NCBI RefSeq assembly: GCF_002407205.1
Contig: NZ_CP023548.1
Coordinates: forward strand, 2,628,501-2,692,500
Length of the DNA stretch: 64,000 nt
Direction: 5' to 3'
From: Rhodobacter sp. CZR27
GTDB taxonomy: Bacteria; Pseudomonadota; Alphaproteobacteria; Rhodobacterales; Rhodobacteraceae
Position numbers and translations under genes: made by a program. Under the pieces are notes generated by a model. It was not told where the DNA came from, did no database searches, and worked only from the letters and a program-made list of their open reading frames with translations. The stretch's first letter is position 1. Each line of letters opens with the position of its first letter. Shown here one piece after another: positions 35,727-45,610 of the stretch.

Positions 35727-37913
35727 ATGACACCGGCAGATTTCCTGAAAGCCCCCTTTCCCGAACCGGTGGAACTCGGCGCGGAGGAGATCGCCGGTCA
35801 GGGGCGCTTCTTCAACCGCGAGCTGAGCTGGCTGGCCTTCAACTGGCGCGTGCTCGACGAGGCCGCCAACCCGCACGTTCCGCTGCTGGAACGGCTGCGC
35901 TTCCTGTCGATCTCGGCCACCAACCTCGACGAGTTCTACACTGTTCGCGTCGCGGGCCTGCGCGCGCTGGTGCGCAGCGGCAACGTGCTGCTGTCCGAGG
36001 ACGGCCGCACGCCGGCCGAGCAGCTGAAGCTGATCAACAGCGACGCCCGTCGGCTGATGCAGACGCAGCAGATGGTCTGGAACCGGCTGAAGCGCGAGAT
36101 GGAGACCGAGGGGATCTCGATCCTGACGCGCTCCAAGCTGACCGCGCGGGACCTGAAGCATCTCGAGGACCATTTCCTGTCCAAGGTCTTTCCGGTGCTC
36201 TCGCCGCTGGCCATCGACCCGGCGCATCCCTTCCCGTTCATCCCGAACACCGGCTTCTGCCTCGGGCTGGAGCTGGAGCGGGTGTCGGACCGCCGCCAGC
36301 TTCAGGCGCTGCTGCCGATCCCGCAGCAGATCTCGCGCTTCATCCAGCTGCCGGCGAAACCGGGCGAACATCGCTTCCTGCCGCTCGAGGAACTGCTGCT
36401 GCTGCATCTGGGGATGCTGTTCCCGGGCTATTCCGAGCGCGGGCATTGCGCCTTCCGGGTGCTGCGCGACAGCGACCTCGAGGTCGAGGACGAGGCCGAG
36501 GACCTGGTGCGCGAGTTCGAGACCGCGCTGAAGCGCCGCCGCCGCGGCGAGGTGATCCGCATGAAGATCTCGGCCGGCGCGCCCGAGGAGCTTCACGCGC
36601 TGATCATGGAGGAGCTGGGCGTCAGTTCCGACGAGGTGATCGAGGTGCGCGGCGTCATCGGCATCGCGGACCTGAAGGAACTGGTGATCTCGTCCCGCCC
36701 CGACCTGCTCTGGCCAGCCTTCACCCCCCGTGTGCCCGAGCGGCTGGCCGATCACGAAGGCGACATGTTCTCGGCGATCCGGCAGAAGGACATCCTGCTC
36801 CATCACCCCTACGAAACCTTCGATCTGGTGATCCGCTTCCTGCAGCAGGCGGCGAACGATCCGAACGTGCTCGCGATCAAGCAGACGCTCTATCGCACCA
36901 GCTGGGACAGCCCGATCGTCACCGCGCTCTGCGAGGCGGCCGAGGCCGGCAAGTCGGTCACAGCACTCGTGGAACTCAAGGCCCGCTTCGACGAGGCCGC
37001 CAACATCCGCCAGAGCCGCCGTCTGGAACGTGCCGGGGCGCATGTCGTCTATGGCTTCATGCACCTGAAGACCCACGCGAAGATCTCGACCGTGGTCCGG
37101 CGCGAGGGCGACAACCTCGTGACATACACCCACTACGGCACCGGCAACTACCATCCGATCACCGCGCGGATCTACACGGACCTGTCGTTCTTCACCTGCG
37201 ACCCGGCGCTCGGCCGCGATGCCACCAAGATCTTCAACTACCTGTCGGGCTACGTTCAGCCGGTCGATCTGGAGAACGTGGCCATCGCGCCGATCACGCT
37301 GCGCGGACGGCTGAACGAGCTGATCGCCGCCGAGGCCGACCATGCCCGCGCCGGCCGCCCGGCCGAGATCTGGCTGAAGGTCAACTCGATCATCGACCCC
37401 GAACTGATCGACGCGCTCTACCGCGCCAGTCAGGCCGGGGTGAAGATCAGCCTGATCGTGCGCGGGATCTGCGGCCTGCGCCCCGGCGTGAAGGGCCTGT
37501 CGGAAAACATCCGGGTGAAGTCCGTCGTCGGCCGGTTCCTCGAACACAGCCGCATCGTCTGCTTCGGCAACGGCGCGGGGCTGCCCTCGAAGAAGGCTCG
37601 GGTGTTCTTCTCCTCGGCCGACTGGATGGGGCGCAACATGGACCGCCGGGTGGAAACGCTGGTCGAGGCGCTGAACCCGACCGTCAAGGCGCAGATCGTC
37701 GGCCAGATCATGGCCGCGAACCTTGCCGACGAGGCGCAGAGCTGGCTTCTGCAACCCGACGGCCGCTATCTGCGCCCGATGGGCGGGCCCGAGGAGACGC
37801 TGTTCTCGTGCCACGACTTCTTCATGGAGAACCCCTCGCTGTCCGGCCGCGGCACCGCCGGTGCCAAGGACGTGCAGCGGCTGGCCTTCCTGCGCGACGA
37901 GGCGGCCTTGTGA
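35727..37913 (+). CDS. ppk1: Polyphosphate kinase 1
   Basis: 728 residues, peripheral membrane enzyme that reversibly makes polyphosphate from ATP. N domain begins [19 protein letters not shown]; the catalytic half has [12 protein letters not shown] with the autophosphorylated histidine, [20 protein letters not shown] and the second conserved histidine in [11 protein letters not shown]. Full family length. The ATG at 35727 follows GAGG; it lies 58 bases after hda. Followed by ppx, so synthesis and breakdown are encoded together. Confidence 0.96.
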   Translation: MTPADFLKAPFPEPVELGAEEIAGQGRFFNRELSWLAFNWRVLDEAANPHVPLLERLRFLSISATNLDEFYTVRVAGLRALVRSGNVLLSEDGRTPAEQLKLINSDARRLMQTQQMVWNRLKREMETEGISILTRSKLTARDLKHLEDHFLSKVFPVLSPLAIDPAHPFPFIPNTGFCLGLELERVSDRRQLQALLPIPQQISRFIQLPAKPGEHRFLPLEELLLLHLGMLFPGYSERGHCAFRVLRDSDLEVEDEAEDLVREFETALKRRRRGEVIRMKISAGAPEELHALIMEELGVSSDEVIEVRGVIGIADLKELVISSRPDLLWPAFTPRVPERLADHEGDMFSAIRQKDILLHHPYETFDLVIRFLQQAANDPNVLAIKQTLYRTSWDSPIVTALCEAAEAGKSVTALVELKARFDEAANIRQSRRLERAGAHVVYGFMHLKTHAKISTVVRREGDNLVTYTHYGTGNYHPITARIYTDLSFFTCDPALGRDATKIFNYLSGYVQPVDLENVAIAPITLRGRLNELIAAEADHARAGRPAEIWLKVNSIIDPELIDALYRASQAGVKISLIVRGICGLRPGVKGLSENIRVKSVVGRFLEHSRIVCFGNGAGLPSKKARVFFSSADWMGRNMDRRVETLVEALNPTVKAQIVGQIMAANLADEAQSWLLQPDGRYLRPMGGPEETLFSCHDFFMENPSLSGRGTAGAKDVQRLAFLRDEAAL

Positions 37914-37987
37914 CGGACGGGCGCTTTGTGGATTGACGGGCCGTCCCCCGTGGTTACCCTGAACCCAACCTGTGCGGGAGATGCGCC

Positions 37988-39529
37988 GTGAACGACATCC
38001 CGGATCCGCATGACGAGTTCGGCCCGTTCGGCAAACCGTTGTTCGAGGATCCGTCCGCCCGCGCCCTGTCGCGCGTGGGCGTGGTGGACGTGGGATCGAA
38101 CTCGGTCCGCATGGTCGTCTTCGACGGGGCGGCGCGCAGCCCGGCCTATTTCTTCAACGAGAAGATCATGTGCGGGCTGGGCCTCGGCCTTGCCGAGACC
38201 AACCGGCTGAATCCGCGCGGGCGCGAGCGGGCGCTGAACGCGCTGCGCCGCTTCGCGCTGCTCGCCAAGGGGATGAAGGTCTCTCCCATGACAGTCGTGG
38301 CCACGGCGGCTGTGCGCGAGGCCGAGGACGGCCCCGAGTTCCAGGCCGAGGTGCTGCGCGAGACGGGCCTGCGGCTCTGGGTGATCGACGGCGACGAGGA
38401 GGCGCGGCTTTCGGCGCAGGGCGTGCTGCTCGGCTGGCCGGATGCGAAAGGCATCGTCTGCGACATCGGCGGCAACTCGATGGAGCTGGCGCGGATCGGC
38501 GGCGGCAAGGTCGGCCAGCGCGTGACCTCGCCGCTCGGCCCGTTCCGGCTGCAGCAGGTCAAGGGCAGCCAGAAGGACCGTCAGGCCCATATCAGCCGGA
38601 TCCTGCGCGAACTGAAGGAGACGATCCAGCCCGACCACGACCGGATCTATCTCGTCGGCGGGTCGTGGCGTGTGATCGCGCGCCTCGACATGGAACGGCG
38701 CGGCTATCCGCTGACGGTGCTGCACGAATACCGGATGCAGCCGCGCTCGCTGATGGAGACGCTGGACTGGATCGCCGCGGGCGATCTTGCCGCGCTGCGC
38801 GTCCGCACCGGCACCTCGCCCGAGCGGATGGAGCTGGTGCCGCTGGCCACCGAGGTGCTGCGCGAGCTGATCCGCATCTTCAAGCCGAAGGAGATCGATG
38901 TCTCGGCCTATGGCATCCGCGAGGGGCTGCTTTACGAACAGATGCCGCCGCGCCTGCGGGCCCGCGACCCGCTGATCGAGGCCGCGCGGGTGGCCGAGGC
39001 GACCTCGGCCCGGGTGCCCGGCTTCGGCAAGAAACTCTACCAGTTCCTGCTGCCGCTGTTCAGGAACGCCCCGCCCGAGCGGCAGCGGCTGATCCGCGCG
39101 GCCTGCCTGCTGCATGACACGACGTGGCGCGCCCATCCCGACTATAGGGCCGAGATGTGCTTTGACAACGCCACGCGGGCGAACCTCGGCGGGCTGGACC
39201 ACCCCGGGCGGGTGTTCCTCGGGCTGGCGCTGCTGCACCGCTACAAGAACTCGCGCGCCGGTTCTCGGCTGGAACCGCTGTTCCGGCTGCTGACCGAGGA
39301 TCAGATGCTCGAGGCCGAAGTGCTGGGCAAGGCGATGCGCTTCGGGTCGATGTTCAGCATCGAGGATCCCAGCGCGGCCGGCAGCCTCAAGTTCATGCCG
39401 AAGAAGAAGGTGCTGGAACTGTCCCTGACGCCCGAGGGCGCGGGACTTTATGGCGAGGTGGCACAGGCGCGCTTCAAGTCGCTCGCCAATGCGCTGCACG
39501 CGACGCCGGTGGTCCGGACAGCGACGTGA
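37988..39529 (+). CDS. ppx: Exopolyphosphatase (Ppx/GppA family)
   Basis: 513 residues, GTG start with GGGAG seven bases upstream. ASKHA-fold phosphatase: VGVVDVGSNSVRMVVFDG (phosphate-1 loop), VATAAVREAEDGPEF, GIVCDIGGNSMELARIG (phosphate-2), YLVGGSWRVIARLDM and an HD-like C-terminal helical domain (ACLLHDTTWRAHPDYRAEM). Removes terminal phosphate from polyphosphate or converts pppGpp. In the order hda-ppk1-ppx. Confidence 0.95.
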   Translation: MNDIPDPHDEFGPFGKPLFEDPSARALSRVGVVDVGSNSVRMVVFDGAARSPAYFFNEKIMCGLGLGLAETNRLNPRGRERALNALRRFALLAKGMKVSPMTVVATAAVREAEDGPEFQAEVLRETGLRLWVIDGDEEARLSAQGVLLGWPDAKGIVCDIGGNSMELARIGGGKVGQRVTSPLGPFRLQQVKGSQKDRQAHISRILRELKETIQPDHDRIYLVGGSWRVIARLDMERRGYPLTVLHEYRMQPRSLMETLDWIAAGDLAALRVRTGTSPERMELVPLATEVLRELIRIFKPKEIDVSAYGIREGLLYEQMPPRLRARDPLIEAARVAEATSARVPGFGKKLYQFLLPLFRNAPPERQRLIRAACLLHDTTWRAHPDYRAEMCFDNATRANLGGLDHPGRVFLGLALLHRYKNSRAGSRLEPLFRLLTEDQMLEAEVLGKAMRFGSMFSIEDPSAAGSLKFMPKKKVLELSLTPEGAGLYGEVAQARFKSLANALHATPVVRTAT

Positions 39530-39677
39530 TGCCGTCGGGTCGCACCGTGCCGTCCATGCCGGAACCAGAGCCCCGCCCGGGTCCGGCTCCGACGCCTCCG
39601 CTGGCCGCGCGTCGCCGGTCGTCCGGGCACCGGCGCCCCACCCGGCTTCCGATCCCTGCCCGAGAGTGCCTTCCCGA

Positions 39678-40157
39678 ATGATCCGTCAAGCCACCGAAGC
39701 CGACGCCCCCGCCCTGCTGGCGATCTGGAATCCGATCATCCGCGACACGCTGGTGACCTTCAACTCGGCCGAGAAGACCGTGGGTGAGCTTTGCGCGATG
39801 ATCGCCGAGCGTCCGGCCTTCCTCGTGGCGCAGGACGAGGGCGGTGCGCCACTGGGCTTTGCGACCTATTCCCAGTTTCGCGGCGGCATCGGATACCGCC
39901 ACACGATGGAGCACACGATCATCCTCGGGCCTGCGGCACGGGGTCGCGGCGTCGGGCGCACGCTGATGGTCGCGCTCGAGGCGCATGCCCGGGCAGGCGG
40001 AGCGCACTCGCTGTTCGCGGGCGTCAGCGCGGCCAATCCCGAAGGCCGCGCCTTCCACGCGGCGCTCGGCTACGTCGAGACGGCCATCCTGCCGCAGGTG
40101 GGTTTCAAGTTCGGCCGGTGGCTCGACCTCGTCCTGATGCAGAAATTCCTCTCCTGA
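39678..40157 (+). CDS. GNAT acetyltransferase, phosphinothricin-acetyltransferase-like
   Basis: 159 residues. GNAT fold beginning MIRQATEADAPALLAIWNPIIRDTLVTFNSAEKT, typical of the Pat/Bar and MddA group that acetylates phosphinothricin, methionine sulfoximine or related amino acids. Acetyl-CoA site: ILGPAARGRGVGRTLMVALEAHAR. C-terminal AANPEGRAFHAALGYVETAILPQVGFKFGRWLDLVLMQ is also family-typical. The actual substrate is unknown. Its start is 148 bases after ppx. Confidence 0.87.
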   Translation: MIRQATEADAPALLAIWNPIIRDTLVTFNSAEKTVGELCAMIAERPAFLVAQDEGGAPLGFATYSQFRGGIGYRHTMEHTIILGPAARGRGVGRTLMVALEAHARAGGAHSLFAGVSAANPEGRAFHAALGYVETAILPQVGFKFGRWLDLVLMQKFLS

Positions 40158-40188
40158 CAGTCCCCGGCGGGGCGGCTATGCTCCGCCC

Positions 40189-40872
40189 ATGTCGATCTGG
40201 ACCCGCATCACCGCCGCCGTCTCGGCCCTTGCCTCCGGCGAGGGGCTCTGGGGCGTGCTCGACCGGCTGCGCACCCCGCCCGAGCGGTCGGTGGCCTTCA
40301 CCATCGCCGTGATCGCGCTGGGGGCGAAGATGGCCAAGGCCGACGGGCAGGTCACGCGCAACGAGGTGGCGGCCTTCCGCCAGATCTTCGCCATCCCGCC
40401 GGCCGAGGAGGCGAACGCGGCCCGCGTCTTCAACCTTGCCCGTCAGGACGTGGCCGGCTTCGACGCCTATGCCCGCAAGATCAAGGCGATGTTCCGCGAC
40501 GACGACCGCATCCTCGTGGACCTGCTGGAAGGGCTGTTCCACGTCTCGGTCGCCGACGGCAGGTATCACCCGCGCGAGGATCTGTTCCTCGCCGAGGTTG
40601 CCCGGATCTTCGGGCTGGGCGACCGCTGCTTCCGGGCGCTGCGCGCACGCTTCGTGCCCGACGTGCCGCGCGATCCCTATGACGTTCTGGGCGTCGAGCC
40701 CGACGCGCCGATCGAGGACATCCGTCTGGCGTGGAAGCAGGCGGTGCGTGACTGCCACCCCGACCGGATGATCGCCCGCGGCGTGCCGGAAGAGGCGGTG
40801 AAGCTTGCCGAGCGACGGCTGATCGACATCAACCGCGCCTGGGAGGAGATCAGCGCCCGGCAGGCCGCCTGA
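40189..40872 (+). CDS. TerB-DnaJ (DjlA-like) co-chaperone
   Basis: 227 residues. The N-terminal two-thirds is a TerB-like helical domain (AFTIAVIALGAKMAKADGQVTRNEVAAFRQIF ... DGRYHPREDLFLAEVARIFGL). The C-terminal J domain contains DPYDVLGVEPDAPIEDIRLAWKQAVRDCHPDRM with the HPD tripeptide that stimulates DnaK. No N-terminal membrane anchor is obvious, unlike E. coli DjlA. The stop overlaps the next start by one base (TGATG). Confidence 0.9.
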   Translation: MSIWTRITAAVSALASGEGLWGVLDRLRTPPERSVAFTIAVIALGAKMAKADGQVTRNEVAAFRQIFAIPPAEEANAARVFNLARQDVAGFDAYARKIKAMFRDDDRILVDLLEGLFHVSVADGRYHPREDLFLAEVARIFGLGDRCFRALRARFVPDVPRDPYDVLGVEPDAPIEDIRLAWKQAVRDCHPDRMIARGVPEEAVKLAERRLIDINRAWEEISARQAA

Positions 40873-41891
40873 TGGCCGCGCCCCTGCGCATCGCCACCTA
40901 CAACGTCGAGTGGTTCAACTCGCTTTTCGACGACCGCGGCCGGCTCCTGCCCGACAACGAGCTTTCCGGCCGCTTCGAGGTCACGCGGCGCAACCAGATC
41001 GAGTCGCTCGGCATCGTGTTCAGCGCGCTCGATGCCGATGCGATCATGGTGATCGAAGCGCCGAACCAGGGCTCGCGCCGCTCGACGGTGAAGGCGCTCG
41101 AGACCTTCGCGCGCACCTTCGAGCTGAAGGCCTCGCGCGTGGCGATGGGATTTGCGAACCCGACCGAGCAGGAGATCGCGCTGCTCTACAATCCCGACCG
41201 GATCGAGGCGCGCCACGATCCGCAGGAAAGCGCCAAGGCGCCGCGGTTCGACGAGGTGTTCCGCTTCGACATCGACGTGGACGCGGCCCCCGAGGCGATC
41301 CGGTTCTCGAAGCCGCCGCTGGAGCTGGCGGTTCGCGCGGACGGCCATGCGCTGCGGCTGATCGGCGTCCACGTCAAGTCGAAGGCACCGCGCAACAGCC
41401 GCACGCCCGCCGAGACCGTCCGCATCGCGATCGAGAACCGCCGCCAGCAGCTGGCGGAATGCGTCTGGCTGCGCCGCCGGGTGGCTGCCCATCTTGCCCA
41501 CGGCCAGAGCCTGATCGTGATGGGCGACTTCAACGACGGCCCCGGGCTGGACGAATACGAGCAGTTGTTCGGCCACTCGGGGATCGAGATCGTGATGGGT
41601 CTGGATGACGAGCCGAAGTCGCGCCTGCACGAGCCGCATGCCCGGATGGCGCTGACGCAGAAGGTGGGGATCTCGCCGAGTTCGGCCCGGTTCTGGCTGG
41701 CGCCGCAGCAGCAGTTCTTCGAGGCGCTGCTCGACTTCATCATGGTCTCGCCCGATCTGGCGGCCAGGAACCCGCGCTGGCGCATCTGGCACCCGCTGAA
41801 CGACCCCAACTGCCTGAAGATCCCCGAGCTGCAGGAGGCCCTGCTGGCGGCGTCGGATCATTTCCCGGTCACGCTCGACATCGAGCTGTGA
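40872..41891 (+). CDS. Endonuclease/exonuclease/phosphatase family protein
   Basis: 339 residues of the EEP (DNase I-like) fold: RIATYNVEWFNSLFDD at the N-terminus, DADAIMVIEAPNQG (metal-binding glutamate), VHVKSKAPRN, VMGDFNDGPGLDEYEQLF (catalytic D-N) and SDHFPVTLDI (catalytic S-D-H). All key residues are present, so it is likely an active metal-dependent phosphodiesterase or nuclease. No signal peptide. Coupled to the TerB-DnaJ gene. Confidence 0.88.
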   Translation: MAAPLRIATYNVEWFNSLFDDRGRLLPDNELSGRFEVTRRNQIESLGIVFSALDADAIMVIEAPNQGSRRSTVKALETFARTFELKASRVAMGFANPTEQEIALLYNPDRIEARHDPQESAKAPRFDEVFRFDIDVDAAPEAIRFSKPPLELAVRADGHALRLIGVHVKSKAPRNSRTPAETVRIAIENRRQQLAECVWLRRRVAAHLAHGQSLIVMGDFNDGPGLDEYEQLFGHSGIEIVMGLDDEPKSRLHEPHARMALTQKVGISPSSARFWLAPQQQFFEALLDFIMVSPDLAARNPRWRIWHPLNDPNCLKIPELQEALLAASDHFPVTLDIEL

Positions 41892-41940
41892 CCCGCCGCG
41901 GGGCCTTGCGCGCCCGGCGGGAAAGGCGGATGCTGCGCGG

Positions 41941-42114
41941 GACGGTCCCGGGGTTTTCCCCCGGGCGAAGAGGGAATGCGGTGCGGGCTCGGCCCAACTC
42001 CGCGACTGCCCCCGCAACTGTAGGCGGCGAGCGCGCCCCATGATGCCCACTGGCCTCGGACAGGCCGGGAAGGGCGGGGCAAGCGAAGACCCGCGAGTCA
42101 GGAGACCTGCCGTC
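41941..42114 (+). promoter_or_regulatory. Cobalamin (B12) riboswitch
   Basis: Contains the conserved elements in order: GAAGAGGGAATGCGGTG, CCGCGACTGCCCCCGCAACTGTA, CCCACTGG, CCGGGAAGG and the B12 box AGTCAGGAGACCTGCC at 42097-42112. It ends about 100 bases before the DUF1636 start and should lower expression of the three following genes when adenosylcobalamin is abundant. No other gene is in 41892-42215. Confidence 0.93.
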
Positions 42115-42215
42115 GGAAGAGCTGTGGAAACCGGGCGGGGTGTCCCGGGCGCAGGGTGCAGGCGTTCCGGTGCCTTCCCCCTTCGCCTGCCCGTCCAGAA
42201 GGCGCGGAGGGCGCA

Positions 42216-42602
42216 ATGATCGTGACGCGGAACGGCCGGACCTACAGCTCGACGCTGTGCCGGCACCTGAACCAGCCCTGCAGGCAGGGGCTTGCCATGA
42301 TGGAACATCTGGCACAATCGGTCGGACAGGCAGGCGGCGCGATCCAGCCCGGGTTCGAGATGCAGGGCTGCGTCCGGCTCGAGGGCTGCAGCCGGCCCTG
42401 CACCGCCCTGTTCCGGGTCACCTCGGCCGAGCTTCATCTGTTCTGCGATCTCGAACCCTCGGACTGGTCGCCGGATCTGCTGCGGCTGGCCGACCTGCTG
42501 ACCGGGACCGGCAAGGCCGGCTGGCCCGCCCGCCCCATGGCCGAGCCCGCGGCGCTGGTCGTCGCCTCGGCCGCCGAGGCGCCGGGGCTGGCGCTGCACT
42601 GA
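42216..42602 (+). CDS. DUF1636 cysteine-rich protein under B12 riboswitch
   Basis: 128 residues. Cysteines at 15, 22, 52, 58 and 62 (LCRHLNQPC and MQGCVRLEGCSRPC) form the DUF1636 pattern, reminiscent of thioredoxin-like ferredoxins, so metal or Fe-S binding is likely. The family is repeatedly found under B12 control. GGAGG lies five bases before the ATG. Its stop overlaps the kinase start (TGATG). A cobalt-handling or redox role in cobamide synthesis is inference. Confidence 0.88.
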   Translation: MIVTRNGRTYSSTLCRHLNQPCRQGLAMMEHLAQSVGQAGGAIQPGFEMQGCVRLEGCSRPCTALFRVTSAELHLFCDLEPSDWSPDLLRLADLLTGTGKAGWPARPMAEPAALVVASAAEAPGLALH

Positions 42603-43447
42603 TGCCCGAGACGACCGGCGGGATCGCGACCTGCGACGCAGGCCACCGGCAGGTTCGGGTAGCGGGCCACCTGGGAGAGTTCCTGCAGGGCCGGCTCGGC
42701 CCGGCGGGGCCGCTGGCCCTGATCACCCTGCCCTGCCCGCCGCTGGCGGCCGAGGCGGTGCGACAGCCCGGCCGGCTCGCGCTGCACCAGCCGGCCGCGC
42801 GGGTGCTGTCGCTTCCCCTGCTGCGCCGGCTGCTGGTCTCGGCCGGTGCCGCGCCGACCGGGCGCTTCCGGCTGACGCTTGGGCTGCCTCCGGGCGGGGG
42901 CGCCGGGGCCTCGACCGCCGCGAGGGTCGCCGTGCTGCGGGCGGCGGGGATCGGCGATCCCGCCACCCTCGCCCGGGCCTGCCTCGCCTCCGAAGGCGCC
43001 AGCGATCCGCTGATGTTCGACCGGCCCGAGCGCCTGCTATGGGCCTCGCGCGAGGGGCGGGTGCTTGCCACGCTGCCGCCGCTGCCGCGGATGGAGATCC
43101 TCGGCGGGTTTCTCGGCCCTGCGTGCCGCACCGACCCCACCGACCTGCGCTTTCCCGACGTCTCGGACCTTGTGGAACGCTGGCCGGGCGCGGACCTTCC
43201 GACGCTGGCGGGCCTCGCCTCGGCCGCCGCCGGGCGGTGCCTCGCGCTGCGCGGCCCGGCAGACGATCCCACGGCGGCGCTTGCCCAGCGGCTGGGCGCG
43301 ACGGGCTGGGCCATCGGCCATACCGGCCCGGCCCGCGCCCTGATCTTCGCGCCGGGCACCGTGCCGATCCGCGCCGAAGAGACGTTGCAGGCAGCGGGCT
43401 TTTCCCGCATCACCCGTTTCCGGATCGGCGGGCCGTCCCTCGCCTGA
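42602..43447 (+). CDS. GHMP-superfamily kinase, probable L-threonine kinase of cobamide synthesis
   Basis: 281 residues. N-terminal VRVAGHLGEFLQGRLG and the ATP loop LGLPPGGGAGASTAARVAVL follow the GHMP pattern seen in PduX. Its neighbours are threonine-phosphate decarboxylase and a B12 riboswitch, so phosphorylation of L-threonine for the aminopropanol arm is the best reading. Rhodobacterales are known to use a distinct L-Thr kinase called BluE; whether this is that protein or a PduX homologue I cannot settle from sequence alone. No signal peptide. Coupled to DUF1636 by a one-base overlap. Confidence 0.75.
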   Translation: MPETTGGIATCDAGHRQVRVAGHLGEFLQGRLGPAGPLALITLPCPPLAAEAVRQPGRLALHQPAARVLSLPLLRRLLVSAGAAPTGRFRLTLGLPPGGGAGASTAARVAVLRAAGIGDPATLARACLASEGASDPLMFDRPERLLWASREGRVLATLPPLPRMEILGGFLGPACRTDPTDLRFPDVSDLVERWPGADLPTLAGLASAAAGRCLALRGPADDPTAALAQRLGATGWAIGHTGPARALIFAPGTVPIRAEETLQAAGFSRITRFRIGGPSLA

Positions 43448-43458
43448 GGAGACCTGCA

Positions 43459-44421
43459 ATGCGCGATCACGGCGGCAATCTGGATGCGGCGGCGGCCCGG
43501 TTCGGCGGCCGGGTGGACGACTGGCTGGACCTATCGACCGGGATCAACCGCCGCCCCTATCCGATGCCTGCCCTGCCCCCGCGCGCGCTGACCGCGCTGC
43601 CCGATGCCGCGGCCCTTGCCGGGCTCGAGTCCGCCGCGCGCGCCGCCTATCGCACGCAGGCGCCGATGCTCTCCGTCGCGGGCGCGCAGGCGGCGATCCA
43701 GCTGGTGCCGCGGCTGGCGCCGCCCGGCCTCGCCCGTGTGCTGGCACCGACCTACAACGAACATGCGGCGAGCCTGCGCGCGGCGGGTTGGCGGGTCGAG
43801 GAGGTGGGGCATGCGGAGGCCCTCGCCGGAGCCCACCTCGCCGTGGTGGTGAACCCGAACAACCCCGACGGCCGGCAGCACAGCCCCGAAACCCTGCGCG
43901 CGTTGCTGCCCCTCGTGGGTCGCCTGCTGGTCGACGAAAGCTTCGGCGATCCGGTGCCGGAGCTGTCGCTGGCGCCCGAGGCGGGTGTTCCCGGCCTGCT
44001 GGTGCTGCGTTCGTTCGGCAAGTTCTACGGGCTGGCCGGGCTGCGCCTCGGCTTCGTGCTGGGCGCGGCAGAGGACATCGGTGCGCTGGCGTCCATGGCT
44101 GGCCCCTGGTCCGTGTCCGGACCGGCCATTGCCGCCGGCACGGCGGCGCTGGCGGATCGGGCGTGGGCCGAGGCCACCACCGCCCGCCTCGCGGCAGAGA
44201 CGGAGCGGCTGGACAGACTTGCGCAACGCGCGGGCTGGTCTGTGGAAGGCGGCGCGCACCTCTTCCGGCTCTACTCCACACCCGATGCGGCCCAAGCGCA
44301 GGACCGCCTCGCCCGCGCCCGGATCTGGAGCCGGATCTTCCCGTGGTCGGACCTCCTGATCCGCCTGGGCCTGCCGGGAGAGGAGCCGGAGTGGCAGCGA
44401 CTGGAAGCCGCGCTCGCCTGA
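43459..44421 (+). CDS. cobC: L-threonine-O-3-phosphate decarboxylase
   Basis: 320 residues, PLP enzyme of the histidinol-phosphate-aminotransferase fold (CobC in Pseudomonas naming, CobD in Salmonella). It makes aminopropanol phosphate for the cobamide nucleotide loop. Motifs: HGGNLDAAAARFGGRVDDWLDLSTGINRRPYP at the N-terminus, VVVNPNNPDGRQH, VDESFGD and the Schiff-base lysine in RSFGKFYGLAGLRLGFVLG. GAGGAGA precedes the ATG. Third gene of the B12-controlled unit. Confidence 0.93.
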   Translation: MRDHGGNLDAAAARFGGRVDDWLDLSTGINRRPYPMPALPPRALTALPDAAALAGLESAARAAYRTQAPMLSVAGAQAAIQLVPRLAPPGLARVLAPTYNEHAASLRAAGWRVEEVGHAEALAGAHLAVVVNPNNPDGRQHSPETLRALLPLVGRLLVDESFGDPVPELSLAPEAGVPGLLVLRSFGKFYGLAGLRLGFVLGAAEDIGALASMAGPWSVSGPAIAAGTAALADRAWAEATTARLAAETERLDRLAQRAGWSVEGGAHLFRLYSTPDAAQAQDRLARARIWSRIFPWSDLLIRLGLPGEEPEWQRLEAALA

Positions 44422-44467
44422 CGTGCCGCCCTTGGCGCCCCGAGACCGCCGACGAACCGCGCGGCTC

Positions 44468-45610
44468 TTACGCTTCCGGAGTGCCGCCCGAGAAGTTGCG
44501 ATAGAGGAACCGCCCGGAGCCCGCCGCCGCCTCGCCATCCGCCAGCGCGAAGATCCGCGCGTGCAGCGGCGACTTCGCACAGGCGGGATCCGTCGCCGCC
44601 GCATCGCCTGCCAGTGCGAAGGCTTGGCAGCGACAGCCGCCGAAGTCCTCCTCGGCATGGATGCAGCTTCGGCAGGGCTCCTGCATCCAGGCCGTGCCGC
44701 GGTAGCGGTTCAGCGCCTCGGACCGGTGCCAGATCTCGGCCAGCGGCGCGTCGCGCACCGAATCGAAGCGCAGCCCGGTGATCGTCTCGGCCGCGTGGCA
44801 GGGCAGCACCTTGCCCGAGGGCGAGATGTTGAAGAACTGCCGCCCCCAGCCACCCATGCAGGTCTTCGGCCGCACGGCGTAATAGTCCGGGATCACGTAG
44901 TCGATCGACAGGACCCCCGCGAGCCGCTCGCGCGCCTCATCGACGATCCGCGTCGCCTCGTCGAGCTGCGCGACCGAGGGCATCAGCGCGGCCCGGTTCT
45001 TCAGCGCCCAGCCGTAATACTGCACATGCGCCACCTCGAGCCGCTGCGCCCCCATCGCGACGGCCATGTCGAGGATCGCGGGCAGTTCGTCCAGGTTCTG
45101 CCGGTGCATCACCGCGTTGAGCGTGAGCGCCAGCCCCGCCTCGCGCACCCATTCCGCCGCCTGCAGCTTCTTCGCGTGGCCGCCACGGTAGCCGCCGACG
45201 CGATCCGCGAGCGCGGGCGTCGCGCCCTGCAGGCTGATCTGGACATGGGCGAGGCCCGCATCGGCCAGCTCCGCCACCTTCTCGCGCGTCAGCATCACCG
45301 CCGAGGTGATGAGGTTGGAGTAAAGCCCCACGGCTTCCGCATGGGCGACCAGCGCCACCAGATCCTTGCGCACCAGCGGCTCGCCGCCCGAGAAGTGGAT
45401 CTGCAGGACGCCCAGCTCGGCCAGTTCCGTCATCACCCGCTGCCACTCCGCGGTGGACAGCTCGCGGCTTGCCGCCTCCAGCTCGACCGGGTTCGAGCAA
45501 TAGGGGCATTGCAGCGGGCAGCGGTGGGTCAGCTCGGCCAGCACCGCCATCGGGATGTCGTGGTCCGAGCGGGCGGCCGGTGCGGGGGCGGTGAAGGCTG
45601 CATCGTCCAT
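44468..45610 (-). CDS. pqqE: PQQ biosynthesis radical SAM enzyme PqqE
   Basis: 380 residues. Joins the glutamate and tyrosine side chains of PqqA. The SAM cluster motif is CPLQCPYC (CxxxCxxC at 31, 35, 38). The SPASM domain cysteines are visible in CMGGWGRQFFNISPSGKVLPCHAAE and in PCRSCIHAEEDFGGCRC. Start overlaps the pqqD stop by one base. Last of pqqABCDE and convergent with cobC. Confidence 0.97.
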   Translation of the reverse strand: MDDAAFTAPAPAARSDHDIPMAVLAELTHRCPLQCPYCSNPVELEAASRELSTAEWQRVMTELAELGVLQIHFSGGEPLVRKDLVALVAHAEAVGLYSNLITSAVMLTREKVAELADAGLAHVQISLQGATPALADRVGGYRGGHAKKLQAAEWVREAGLALTLNAVMHRQNLDELPAILDMAVAMGAQRLEVAHVQYYGWALKNRAALMPSVAQLDEATRIVDEARERLAGVLSIDYVIPDYYAVRPKTCMGGWGRQFFNISPSGKVLPCHAAETITGLRFDSVRDAPLAEIWHRSEALNRYRGTAWMQEPCRSCIHAEEDFGGCRCQAFALAGDAAATDPACAKSPLHARIFALADGEAAAGSGRFLYRNFSGGTPEA

